A stretch of 13,780 nt of DNA. Source: CAVPRW01 sp046727435 [NCBI: bacterium] (lineage in GTDB: Bacteria; Tectomicrobia; Entotheonellia; J063). Below, piece by piece: positions 6,237-13,780 of the stretch. Both the position numbers and the translations under genes were made by a program. Numbering within the stretch: the first letter of the stretch is position 1; every line of letters starts with the position of its first letter. The notes below the pieces were generated by a model that saw only the letters and a program-made list of their open reading frames with translations, was not told where the DNA came from and made no database searches. The DNA lies in assembly GCA_046727435.1 (NCBI GenBank), contig JBKPCR010000015.1, positions 1 through 13,780 on the forward strand, written 5' to 3'.

Positions 6237-7793
6237 ATGGGTGAAAAAGCTGAGAGTGGTGAAGGCCTAGAGCACGGCGTGCAAGTCGACCTCGACAAGG
6301 ACAAAGCCTATCTTCATGACAGTGACGGTGAGATGTCAGAGGCGCTCCCTCAAGAAATGGTCGTCGCCGAAGAATTGGACGAAGTGGTGACGAGCTTTGA
6401 GGAGTTAGACCTTGAGATCGTCGACCTTCCAGAGGCCACCGAAGACGGGCCTGAACCCGCGAGAGAACTCCTGGATGCCAGCCAGGCCGAGGACGGGAAT
6501 GAGCGAGAGGTCGACGCCCCTGAATACAGCAAGGATGACCCGGTACTCTTGTATTTGCGGGAGATGGGAGCAGTGCCCCTATTGCGACCGGACGAGGAGA
6601 TTGACATCGCGCAACGGACCGAACAGGCGGCCGAAGAAGTCCAGCGTTTGCTCCTGAAAAGCCTATTGGCCGCTCGCCCGGCGCTGTGGGAGGGTGTGCG
6701 CAGCAAGACCGACGCGAGCACCGTGCAGCCTCCCGATCAACCCGCTAGCGCTGGGAACGATGCTCCGCCGTCGCTCACACCCCAGGAACGGGCCGATCTC
6801 ATTCGCCAGTGGCAAGGGCGCACAGGCCGGACGAAGACCGGCAGGGGACTGGCCAAGCGTCCAGGCACGAGTGTTCCAACCAGACTGCCCGACCTCCTGG
6901 CCAAACTACAATTGACTGACGATGAAGTGCTGCAGGCCGTCCGACGCGTGCTGCAGTGGGAGGACTGGCTGAACGCCGGGCATCAGTCTGAGGTGGAAGC
7001 GCTGATCGGCACAGCACATCAACACCTGCCAGGGGTGGCCAAGCAACTGCGCCAAGCCATGAACAAGCTGGACGCCCTGAAAGGCGAGATGGTCCAAGCC
7101 AACCTGCGGCTGGTGGTGAGCATCGCCAAGAAATACATGAATCGTGGCCTGCCCTTGTTGGACCTCATCCAAGAGGGGAACATCGGCTTGATGAAGGCGG
7201 TCGAGAAGTTCGATTATCGGCGCGGCTATAAGTTCAGTACGTATGCCAGTTGGTGGATTCGCCAGGCTATCGCCCGGGCGATTGCAGAGCAGGTGCGCAC
7301 GGTACGGATCCCGGTGCATATGACGGAGACGCTCAGCCGCGTCAATCGCATCACGCACGAACTCGTCCAGGTTGTAGAACGCAAGCCGACGCCTGAGGAA
7401 CTGGGCCATCGCCTTGACCTTCCAGCCGATAAGGTGCGGGAGATCCTCGCCATCGTGAATAAACCGATCTCCTTGGAAACGCCGGTGGGAGACAGTGATA
7501 GTCAACTCGCGGACTTCATCGAAGACACCACCTTTGGATCACCCGTGAATTTCGTCTTGGATCAGGATCTAGCCCATAATATCGCCCGTATCCTCAGCAC
7601 GCTCACCCCACGTGAAGAACAAGTCCTGCGCATGCGATTCGGCATCGGCGGCGAAGCTGTGCACACCTTGGAGGAAATCGGCAAAGGTTTCCACCTGAGT
7701 CGTGAGCGTATTCGTCAGATCGAGGTCAAAGCGCTCAAAAAACTACGGCATCCCTGCCGAAGTCGAGGACTGCGTACTTTCCTGGAAAACTGA
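6237..7793 (+). CDS. rpoD: Primary RNA polymerase sigma factor (RpoD / SigA)
   Basis: This is the main sigma factor, which directs RNA polymerase to housekeeping promoters. The 518-residue protein shows region 1.2 (about 99-140, [16 protein letters not shown]) and a non-conserved spacer (about 145-280). Regions 2.1-2.4 follow (about 284-360), with [37 protein letters not shown], and [18 protein letters not shown] for -10 recognition. Region 3 covers about 365-440 with [18 protein letters not shown]. Region 4 (about 447-518) has [15 protein letters not shown] and the -35-reading helix-turn-helix [21 protein letters not shown]. The start is ATG 6237, with GGGAGAGG at 6224-6231; the in-frame TTG at 6192 has no such site. 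The first 95 residues are rich in Asp and Glu and lack a recognisable region 1.1. The conserved regions identify it as a primary rather than alternative sigma factor. The usual neighbour dnaG is absent. Confidence 0.93.
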   Translation: MGEKAESGEGLEHGVQVDLDKDKAYLHDSDGEMSEALPQEMVVAEELDEVVTSFEELDLEIVDLPEATEDGPEPARELLDASQAEDGNEREVDAPEYSKDDPVLLYLREMGAVPLLRPDEEIDIAQRTEQAAEEVQRLLLKSLLAARPALWEGVRSKTDASTVQPPDQPASAGNDAPPSLTPQERADLIRQWQGRTGRTKTGRGLAKRPGTSVPTRLPDLLAKLQLTDDEVLQAVRRVLQWEDWLNAGHQSEVEALIGTAHQHLPGVAKQLRQAMNKLDALKGEMVQANLRLVVSIAKKYMNRGLPLLDLIQEGNIGLMKAVEKFDYRRGYKFSTYASWWIRQAIARAIAEQVRTVRIPVHMTETLSRVNRITHELVQVVERKPTPEELGHRLDLPADKVREILAIVNKPISLETPVGDSDSQLADFIEDTTFGSPVNFVLDQDLAHNIARILSTLTPREEQVLRMRFGIGGEAVHTLEEIGKGFHLSRERIRQIEVKALKKLRHPCRSRGLRTFLEN

Positions 7794-7817
7794 TCCTGGG
7801 TGAACGGTACTTTCTCC

Positions 7818-7847
7818 TTTACGGGCTTGTGTCACTTCTGTTAAGGT
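7818..7847 (+). promoter_or_regulatory. Possible uvrA promoter
   Basis: TTTACG (7818-7823) and TAAGGT (7842-7847) are 18 bases apart. Both are partial matches, but the -10 form TARGGT and the 18-base spacing resemble the riboflavin operon promoter in this window. A start near 7854 would place the dyad at 7850-7880 across the transcription start. Confidence 0.35.
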
Positions 7848-7849
7848 GT

Positions 7850-7880
7850 GCTGGAGCGTTCAATAATGAACAGCTCCAGC
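7850..7880 (+). promoter_or_regulatory. Long dyad between rpoD and uvrA (hairpin or operator)
   Basis: GCTGGAGC (7850-7857) pairs with GCTCCAGC (7873-7880). Inside it GTTCA (7858-7862) pairs with TGAAC (7867-7871) around an ATAA loop, with a single unpaired A at 7872. This makes a 13-bp stem with one bulge. The core GTTC-N6-GAAC is itself a palindrome. It lies 57 bases after the rpoD stop and about 108 before uvrA. No T run follows, so a classical terminator is unlikely. Ahead of a DNA-repair gene, a repressor operator such as a LexA-type box is possible, but the motif is not one of the well-known E. coli or Bacillus SOS boxes in its standard form. Confidence 0.55.
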
Positions 7881-7987
7881 CGCTTTGGCACCTCGATCGA
7901 TGCCATACCTACCTAATGTCTACAACCACTCGCAGGGGCGCAAACCGCCGCAACTTTGACGCCAATTCACACACGAGGGGGGACGCC

Positions 7988-10846
7988 GTGAACGGGATAG
8001 CCGGCAAAGTCATTGCGATCAAAGGCGCCCGCGAACATAACCTGAAGGATATTGATATTCAGATCCCGCGCGACCAGCTGGTCGTCATCACTGGTCTGAG
8101 CGGCTCCGGCAAGTCGTCCCTAGCGTTCGACACGATCTATGCTGAGGGACAGCGCCGCTACGTGGAGTCCTTGTCAGCGTATGCCCGACAATTCCTGGAG
8201 CAGATGGATAAGCCCGACGTTGATCTGATCGAGGGGTTATCGCCAGCGATCTCCATCGAGCAAAAGACCACCAGCAAGAACCCGCGCTCCACCGTGGGCA
8301 CCGTCACGGAAATTTATGATTACCTCCGTCTCCTCTTCGCTCGCGTCGGTACCCCCCATTGCTACCGCTGCGGACGCATCATCGCGACGCAGACAGTGCA
8401 ACAGATGGTCGATCAAGTGATGCAACGGCCCACGACCTCGCGCATCCAGGTGCTGGCCCCCCTGGTGCGGGGACGCAAGGGAGAATATCGCAAGGAGCTG
8501 GAGGAGTTACGACGACAGGGATACACCCGTGCCCGCATAGATGGGGAGATTCACGAGCTGACCGAGAAGATCGATCTCGATAAGATGAAGAACCATACCA
8601 TCGAGGCCGTCATCGATCGCTTGATCATCAAGTCGGGGATCGAGAAGCGCCTGGCCGATTCCATCGAGACCGCGATGAACCTCGCCGACGGCATCGTGAC
8701 CATCGACACGATGGACGGCGGCGAGCTCGTCTTCAGCGAGAAATTCGCCTGCATTGCCTGCGGCATCAGCTATGCCGAGCTCACTCCGCGGCTGTTTTCC
8801 TTCAACAGTCCACATGGGGCTTGCCCTGAATGCGATGGGCTGGGCTCTAAGCAGCATCTCGACCTCGACTTCATCGTGCCAGACCGCAGCAAATCACTCC
8901 GTCACGGGGCGATCAAACCCTGGGATGGGCAGCATCCGGTCTATCTGCACCAGATGCTGGAGGCCCTGGCCAATCATTATGCCTTTGATCTCGATACCCC
9001 CTTCGAACAGCTCAGCACCACTGTGCAGGACGTCATTCTCTATGGCTCACGCGGCGAAAGGATCCGGTTTTTCTATGACAAGGGGGGCAAGCGCCATCAC
9101 TATCAGCAGGAATTCGAGGGGGTGGTGCCGTCTCTGGAGCGCAAATATCTCACCGAACGCGAGGACTACGAAGGGGAGAACCTCGAATCTTACATCAGCC
9201 TTAAGCCCTGCGCGCGGTGTCAGGGCGCACGCCTTCGACCGGAAAGCTTAGCGGTGAAGATCGCCGGCAAGTCCATCGCCGAAGTCACCGCCTTCTCGGT
9301 ACGGGACGCGATGCAGTTTTGCAGCGCCCTGCAACTGACGCCCCAGCAGCTCTTCATTGCCGAACGTGTCCTGAAAGAGATTCGCGAACGGCTCAAATTT
9401 CTAGTCCACGTCGGCCTCGATTACCTGACTCTGGATCGAGCCGCCGCCACGTTGTCGGGGGGTGAGGGCCAGCGGATTCGCCTGGCTACCCAGATCGGCT
9501 CAAGCCTCGTCGGCGTCTTGTATATTCTCGATGAGCCCAGTATTGGCTTGCACCCGCGCGATAATCGACGCTTGCTCGAAACGCTCGAACATTTGCGGGA
9601 TTTGGGCAACACGGTGATTGTCGTCGAGCACGACCGTGACACCATTGTAGCCGGGGACTATGTCATCGATCTTGGGCCCGGGGCGGGCGTCCACGGTGGG
9701 TATATCGTGGCGCAGGGGACCCCAGCGGAGATCTGCCGCGACGGCACCTCAATCACTGGCCAATATCTCTCAGGTCACTTAGAGATTGCCGTTCCAGTGA
9801 CGCGACGATCCGGGAACGGAAAATTCCTTACGCTCGTTGGCGCATCCGAAAATAATTTACGCAACATCACCGTAAAGATCCCGCTCGGCGTCTTCACGTG
9901 CATTACTGGAGTCTCTGGGTCCGGCAAAAGCACCCTGCTCATTGATGTGCTGTATCGGGCACTGGCGCAACGGCTGTATCGCAGCCCACTCAAGCCTGGT
10001 CGCCACCAGGCGCTCCATGGCGTCGAGCACGTCGACAAAGTCATCGACATCGACCAATCCCCCATCGGCCGCACGCCGCGGTCTAACCCCGCGACATATA
10101 CCGGTGTGTTCACCGATATCCGTAACCTGTTCTCACAGGTGCCAGAAGGCCGCCTGCGCGGCTACAAGCCCGGCCGCTTCAGTTTTAACGTCAAAGGGGG
10201 ACGGTGTGAAGCCTGCCAGGGCAATGGCGTGATCAAGATCGAGATGCATTTTTTGCCTGACATTTATGTCAATTGTGATATCTGCAAGGGAAAGCGCTTC
10301 AATCGCGAAACGTTGGAGATCAAATACAAAGGCAAAAGCATTGCCGAAGTGCTCGAGATGACGGTGGATGAAGCATTGGCGTTCTTTGCCAACGTACCGC
10401 CGCTGAAGGATAAGTTGGAGACCCTGGCGGACGTGGGTTTAGGCTATATCACACTTGGCCAGGCGGCCACGACCCTCTCTGGTGGTGAGGCCCAGCGGGT
10501 AAAGCTCGCCAAAGAATTGAGCCGGCGCAACACCGGCCGCACCCTCTATATCCTCGATGAACCGACCACTGGTCTGCACTTCGCCGACATTCAGCAACTG
10601 CTCCATGTGCTGAATCGCCTGGTTGACCTAGGCAACACAGTGCTGGTCATCGAGCACAACTTGGATGTGATGAAGACCGCCGACTACATCATCGACCTCG
10701 GCCCCGAGGGGGGTGACGCGGGGGGCGAAGTGGTAGCCATCGGCACGCCGGAGGAAGTGGCCAGGGTGCAGTATTCGCACACTGGACAGTTTCTGTCGGA
10801 TGTCTTACGAAGCCCCAGTGTACGCAACCTCGCGATTGCCACGTAA
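7988..10846 (+). CDS. uvrA: Excinuclease ABC subunit UvrA
   Basis: UvrA is the ATP-driven damage sensor of nucleotide excision repair; as a dimer it loads UvrB onto damaged DNA. The 952-residue length is normal. The first ATPase has Walker [10 protein letters not shown] (36-44), the UvrA-specific [20 protein letters not shown], signature LSGGEGQR (about 488) and Walker [14 protein letters not shown]. The second has GVSGSGKST (641-649), LSGGEAQR (about 830) and [12 protein letters not shown]. The zinc CxxC pairs are present: CYRCG, CIACG with CPECDG, CARCQG, and CEACQGNG with CDICKG. The start is GTG 7988, with GAGGGGGG (7975-7982) five bases upstream and homology beginning at once ([17 protein letters not shown]). 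The frame is open back to 7829, but that extension crosses the dyad at 7850-7880 and has no UvrA similarity. It is probably a single-gene transcript, possibly under damage control through that dyad. Confidence 0.96.
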   Translation: MNGIAGKVIAIKGAREHNLKDIDIQIPRDQLVVITGLSGSGKSSLAFDTIYAEGQRRYVESLSAYARQFLEQMDKPDVDLIEGLSPAISIEQKTTSKNPRSTVGTVTEIYDYLRLLFARVGTPHCYRCGRIIATQTVQQMVDQVMQRPTTSRIQVLAPLVRGRKGEYRKELEELRRQGYTRARIDGEIHELTEKIDLDKMKNHTIEAVIDRLIIKSGIEKRLADSIETAMNLADGIVTIDTMDGGELVFSEKFACIACGISYAELTPRLFSFNSPHGACPECDGLGSKQHLDLDFIVPDRSKSLRHGAIKPWDGQHPVYLHQMLEALANHYAFDLDTPFEQLSTTVQDVILYGSRGERIRFFYDKGGKRHHYQQEFEGVVPSLERKYLTEREDYEGENLESYISLKPCARCQGARLRPESLAVKIAGKSIAEVTAFSVRDAMQFCSALQLTPQQLFIAERVLKEIRERLKFLVHVGLDYLTLDRAAATLSGGEGQRIRLATQIGSSLVGVLYILDEPSIGLHPRDNRRLLETLEHLRDLGNTVIVVEHDRDTIVAGDYVIDLGPGAGVHGGYIVAQGTPAEICRDGTSITGQYLSGHLEIAVPVTRRSGNGKFLTLVGASENNLRNITVKIPLGVFTCITGVSGSGKSTLLIDVLYRALAQRLYRSPLKPGRHQALHGVEHVDKVIDIDQSPIGRTPRSNPATYTGVFTDIRNLFSQVPEGRLRGYKPGRFSFNVKGGRCEACQGNGVIKIEMHFLPDIYVNCDICKGKRFNRETLEIKYKGKSIAEVLEMTVDEALAFFANVPPLKDKLETLADVGLGYITLGQAATTLSGGEAQRVKLAKELSRRNTGRTLYILDEPTTGLHFADIQQLLHVLNRLVDLGNTVLVIEHNLDVMKTADYIIDLGPEGGDAGGEVVAIGTPEEVARVQYSHTGQFLSDVLRSPSVRNLAIAT

Positions 10847-10918
10847 GTGGCCCTGACATCACCCCCTCCTTGATGAGGGCGGAGCCGGCTTCCTGACTCC
10901 CGTCCGCGCCCAGACGAT

Positions 10919-11695
10919 ATGCGCACGCTGAAACTTGTGCTAGAATACGACGGCTTTGATTACTGCGGCTGGCAAGTCCAAGCTGCGGCCCCAACTCTGC
11001 AGGGTGTGATCGAAGCAGCCTTGGAGAAGATCCTCGGGGAGCGCGTCCGCATCCATGGCGCAGGGCGGACCGATGCCAAGGTGCATGCCTTGGGGCAGGT
11101 GGCAAGTTTTCGATGTCCCTCCGATATCCCTACCAAGGCCCTACAGCGGGCATTGAACAGTCTTTTGCCGCGCGATGTGGTAGTGCATGAGGTACAGGAT
11201 GTCCCGGCCGATTTTCATGCGCGCTTTTCGGCGCTTGGCAAAGTGTACGTCTATCGGATTCTGAATCGACCCATCCGCGCGCCATCGCGGTTACGTTATG
11301 CCTGGCATATCCCGCAGGTATTGGATCTTCCAGCGGTGGCGCTGGCGGTGCCATGCCTACAAGGGACGCACGACTTCAAGTCGTTCCAGGCGACGGGGAG
11401 CGAGGTCAAGACGACCGAACGTACCTTAAGGGAACTGACCGTCACCCGCGAGGGCGATGAGATCGTGATTTCTTGCACGGCCAACGGCTTTCTCCGCCAC
11501 ATGGTACGCAATATCGTCGGGACGTTGGTCGAAGTGGGACGCGGGGCGCGTCCATCAGCTGATGTCAAACGCATTCTAGACGGATGCGATCGCCAATTAG
11601 CCGGCGCTACGGCCCCGCCTCAAGGCCTTTGTCTGGTGCGCGTTATGTACCCGTCAAGGGAGCAAGCGTCGATCGACGCAGATTCAGGCTCATAA
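10919..11695 (+). CDS. truA: tRNA pseudouridine(38-40) synthase TruA
   Basis: TruA converts uridines 38, 39 and 40 in the anticodon stem-loop of many tRNAs to pseudouridine. The 258-residue protein has the normal length and motifs: LEYDGFDYCGWQ (8-19) at the N-terminus, and GAGRTDAKVHALGQ (47-60) with the catalytic Asp52. FSALGKVYVYRIL, FKSFQATGS, and the C-terminal TANGFLRHMVRNIVGTLVEVGRG motif also match. ATG 10919 is fixed by homology, since family members start a few residues before LEYDG. No clear ribosome-binding site precedes it; the 30 bases before the start are pyrimidine-rich. It lies 72 bases after uvrA, with a small CCCTC (10864-10868) / GAGGG (10875-10879) dyad between. The last dozen residues after RVMYPSREQ are a variable tail. 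Confidence 0.94.
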   Translation: MRTLKLVLEYDGFDYCGWQVQAAAPTLQGVIEAALEKILGERVRIHGAGRTDAKVHALGQVASFRCPSDIPTKALQRALNSLLPRDVVVHEVQDVPADFHARFSALGKVYVYRILNRPIRAPSRLRYAWHIPQVLDLPAVALAVPCLQGTHDFKSFQATGSEVKTTERTLRELTVTREGDEIVISCTANGFLRHMVRNIVGTLVEVGRGARPSADVKRILDGCDRQLAGATAPPQGLCLVRVMYPSREQASIDADSGS

Positions 11696-11758
11696 GCTTT
11701 GTGCCTCGGCGTGCGTCCGTGGTGACAGTTTCGACCGCCTCTTTTGGAGATTAGGCAG

Positions 11759-13231
11759 ATGTATTATCCTTCCTTCGACGCATTTAAAGCGAAAGCGAGT
11801 CAGGGCAACCTGATCCCAGTCTACCGCGAGATCATGGCAGACCTTGAAACCCCGGTGGCGGCCTTTCTAAAGCTGGACAGGGGGGATTTTTCATTCCTCT
11901 TGGAAAGTGTCGAAGGAGGGGAGAAATGGGGACGCTACTGCTTCTTGGGGGGTGAGCCGTCGATTGTCTTTCAAAGTAAAGGCCAGCGTGTGGAAATCAC
12001 GCGTGACGGGCATGTAGAAGTTCAGGAAGGGGTGGACCCCCTGGACGCCCTCAAACAGTTGATGGGGGAATTCCACCCAGTCGAGGTCGAGGGTTTGCCG
12101 CGCTTCTTCGGCGGTGCAGTCGGCTATCTTAGCTATGACATGGTGCGCTTCTTCGAGCGTCTGCCGGATCAGACTGTCGACGATCTCAATGTTCCAGACT
12201 CGATGTTCATGCTCACCGACACAATCGTGATCTTCGATCATATGCTACAGAAGATTAAGGTGGTCTCGAATGCGCTGGTCGACGGTCCACCGGAGAAAGC
12301 CTACCAGCAGGCAATCGCCAAGATCGAGCAGCTGATCGCGCGCCTGCGCCAGCCGCCCCCACCGGGACCAGCCCGGCAACTGCCTGCGGGGCCCTTGACA
12401 CTGACCTCCACCTTCACCAAAGAGGCCTATGAACGGGTCGTGGAGCGTGCCAAAGAGTACATCCGTGCGGGCGACATCATCCAGGTGGTCCCGTCTCAGC
12501 GCCTGGAAGCCGCGATCGATGTCGATCCCTTCGATATCTATCGCACCTTGCGGACGGTGAACCCCTCGCCTTACATGTTTTATCTCAAATTTCGCGACCT
12601 CAGGCTCGTGGGCTCGTCACCAGAGGTCAATGTCCGCCTGGAGGGCTTGCTCATCGAGCTGCGGCCGCTTGCCGGGACGCGGCGTCGAGGGCGGCACGCC
12701 GCCGAGGACCTGCAAACCACCGCCGAGCTAATGCAAGACCCCAAGGAGCGGGCCGAGCACATCATGCTGGTGGATTTGGGGCGCAACGATGTCGGCCGCG
12801 TGGCCAAGATTGGCAGCGTCAAGGTCACCGAGCTGCTGCAGGTCGAAAAGTACTCCCATGTTATGCATCTGGTCTCGCATGTGGTGGGTGAGCTGGCGCA
12901 GGGCAAAGACTGCTACGATGTCATGCGCGCCACTTTTCCGCAGGGGACGGTTTCTGGCGCACCGAAGATCCGCGCCATGGAGATCATCGAAGAGCTAGAG
13001 CTGACCAAGCGCGGCCCCTACGCCGGCGCCGTCGGTTACTTCAGCTATTCGGGGAACATGGATACTTGTATCGCGCTACGGACCATGACAGTCAAGGGCA
13101 ATACCGCCTTCGTGCAAGCCGGTGGTGGCGTGGTGGCCGACTCGGTGCCGGAGCTGGAATACGAAGAGACGCTGAACAAAGCCAGAGCGTTGATGCGGGC
13201 CATCGAGCTGGCGCGGGCAGGGATTGAATAA
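11759..13231 (+). CDS. trpE: Anthranilate synthase component I TrpE
   Basis: TrpE converts chorismate to anthranilate using ammonia supplied by the glutaminase TrpG, the first committed step to tryptophan. The 490-residue length fits a stand-alone component I, with no fused glutaminase. The feedback motif LLES (47-50) binds tryptophan in known enzymes. The C-terminal chorismate-binding domain has IRAGDIIQVVPSQR, SPYMFYL, VGSSPEVNVR, LRPLAGTRRRGR (301-312), HIMLVDLGRNDVGRV, VMHLVSHVVGEL, ATFPQGTVSGAPKIRAMEII and the final QAGGGVVADSVPELEYEET. These favour anthranilate synthase over aminodeoxychorismate synthase, and trpD follows. The start is ATG 11759, with GGAGA at 11746-11750; the in-frame TTG at 11744 overlaps that site. 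No trp leader peptide or attenuator is visible in the 63 bases after truA. No trpG lies between this gene and trpD. Confidence 0.94.
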   Translation: MYYPSFDAFKAKASQGNLIPVYREIMADLETPVAAFLKLDRGDFSFLLESVEGGEKWGRYCFLGGEPSIVFQSKGQRVEITRDGHVEVQEGVDPLDALKQLMGEFHPVEVEGLPRFFGGAVGYLSYDMVRFFERLPDQTVDDLNVPDSMFMLTDTIVIFDHMLQKIKVVSNALVDGPPEKAYQQAIAKIEQLIARLRQPPPPGPARQLPAGPLTLTSTFTKEAYERVVERAKEYIRAGDIIQVVPSQRLEAAIDVDPFDIYRTLRTVNPSPYMFYLKFRDLRLVGSSPEVNVRLEGLLIELRPLAGTRRRGRHAAEDLQTTAELMQDPKERAEHIMLVDLGRNDVGRVAKIGSVKVTELLQVEKYSHVMHLVSHVVGELAQGKDCYDVMRATFPQGTVSGAPKIRAMEIIEELELTKRGPYAGAVGYFSYSGNMDTCIALRTMTVKGNTAFVQAGGGVVADSVPELEYEETLNKARALMRAIELARAGIE

Positions 13232-13303
13232 CGGCGCCACTATTGTCGACACAGGCAGGCCCGAGCACCGAGGCCATTGCTCGCATATGAGGGAGAGATG
13301 GGC

Positions 13304-13780
13304 ATGATCGTGGCCGCGATTGGCAAGTTAATTGAGCACCAGGACTTGACAGAGGAGGAAGCGGCGCAAGCCATGCGGCAGATCATGGAGGGCGGAGCCA
13401 CCCCAGCCCAGATTGCCGCCTTTCTCATTGCCCTGCGCATCAAAGGGGAGACCATTGCGGAGATCACTGGCTGCGCCCGTGTCATGCGGGAGAAAGCTAC
13501 CAGGATCCGGGCGCCATACCCGAACGTCATCGATACGTGCGGCACCGGCGGTGACGGCTCGCAAACCTTTAATATCTCCACCACAGCGGCATTCGTTGTG
13601 GCGGGGGCTGGCGTGCCGGTCGCCAAACATGGCAACCGTGCCATGTCGAGTCGTTGCGGTAGCGCGGACCTCCTGCAGGCACTGGGGGTGGCGATCGAGC
13701 TCAGCCCCGAGAGGGCCGAGACGTGTCTGGCGGCGGTGGGTATCACATTTCTCTTCGCGCCGCTGTTCCACAGCGCCATG
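13304..13780 (+). CDS. trpD: Anthranilate phosphoribosyltransferase TrpD (5' part, runs off the window)
   Basis: TrpD joins anthranilate to phosphoribosyl pyrophosphate, the second step of tryptophan synthesis. The visible 159 codons are open to the last base, so the gene continues outside. The helical N-terminal domain is recognised by [34 protein letters not shown] in parts. The PRPP-binding loop [17 protein letters not shown] (77-93) and KHGNR (108-112) are intact, followed by [15 protein letters not shown]. Start: ATG 13304, eight bases after GGGAG (13291-13295); an in-frame ATG at 13298 is only two bases from that site, so it is less likely. The gap to trpE is 72 bases, and I see no gene in it. 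Probably co-transcribed with trpE. Confidence 0.94.
   Translation, partial: MIVAAIGKLIEHQDLTEEEAAQAMRQIMEGGATPAQIAAFLIALRIKGETIAEITGCARVMREKATRIRAPYPNVIDTCGTGGDGSQTFNISTTAAFVVAGAGVPVAKHGNRAMSSRCGSADLLQALGVAIELSPERAETCLAAVGITFLFAPLFHSAM

Noticed and set aside
7829-7987. Upstream extension of UvrA by 53 residues
   Set aside because: The added residues do not look like UvrA, they cover the dyad at 7850-7880, and GTG 7988 has a strong ribosome-binding site.

Overview
The window is a compact bacterial chromosomal segment of housekeeping genes, all on the plus strand. The G+C content is moderately high. The ribD-ribE-ribBA-ribH-nusB gene order, an FMN riboswitch ahead of ribD, a two-domain RibBA and a long RpoD would fit several non-model Gram-negative-type phyla, such as Methylomirabilota, Nitrospirota or Desulfobacterota. 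That placement is a guess from gene style; no marker here settles it. I see no insertion sequence, phage gene, CRISPR array, tRNA or rRNA.

Layout. Bases 1-351 are the 3' end of a 2-oxoacid dehydrogenase E1 beta gene. Bases 352-724 hold a promoter, an FMN riboswitch of unusual internal arrangement and an intrinsic terminator. From 725 to 4735 runs a riboflavin operon: ribD, ribE, ribBA and ribH, closed by nusB, whose start is one base after the ribH stop. These genes cover GTP and ribulose 5-phosphate to riboflavin, except the pyrimidine-phosphate phosphatase step. The riboswitch would lower their expression when FMN is plentiful.

A 203-base gap with tandem hairpins precedes ccdA (4939-5775), a membrane thiol-disulfide reductant carrier. 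A 461-base gap with a near-consensus promoter and several dyads leads to rpoD (6237-7793), the primary sigma factor. Next is uvrA (7988-10846), preceded by a long, nearly perfect dyad near a possible transcription start. Then come truA (10919-11695), trpE (11759-13231) and the 5' part of trpD (13304 to the window end). No trpG lies between trpE and trpD.

No new multi-gene system is visible. The points most worth checking are in non-coding DNA: the expanded FMN riboswitch with a duplicated 9-base motif, the dyad before uvrA, the long structured leader before rpoD and the hairpin cluster before ccdA. At protein level, RibBA has Gln where the RibB domain normally has a metal-binding His, and RpoD has an acidic N-terminus instead of a recognisable region 1.1.
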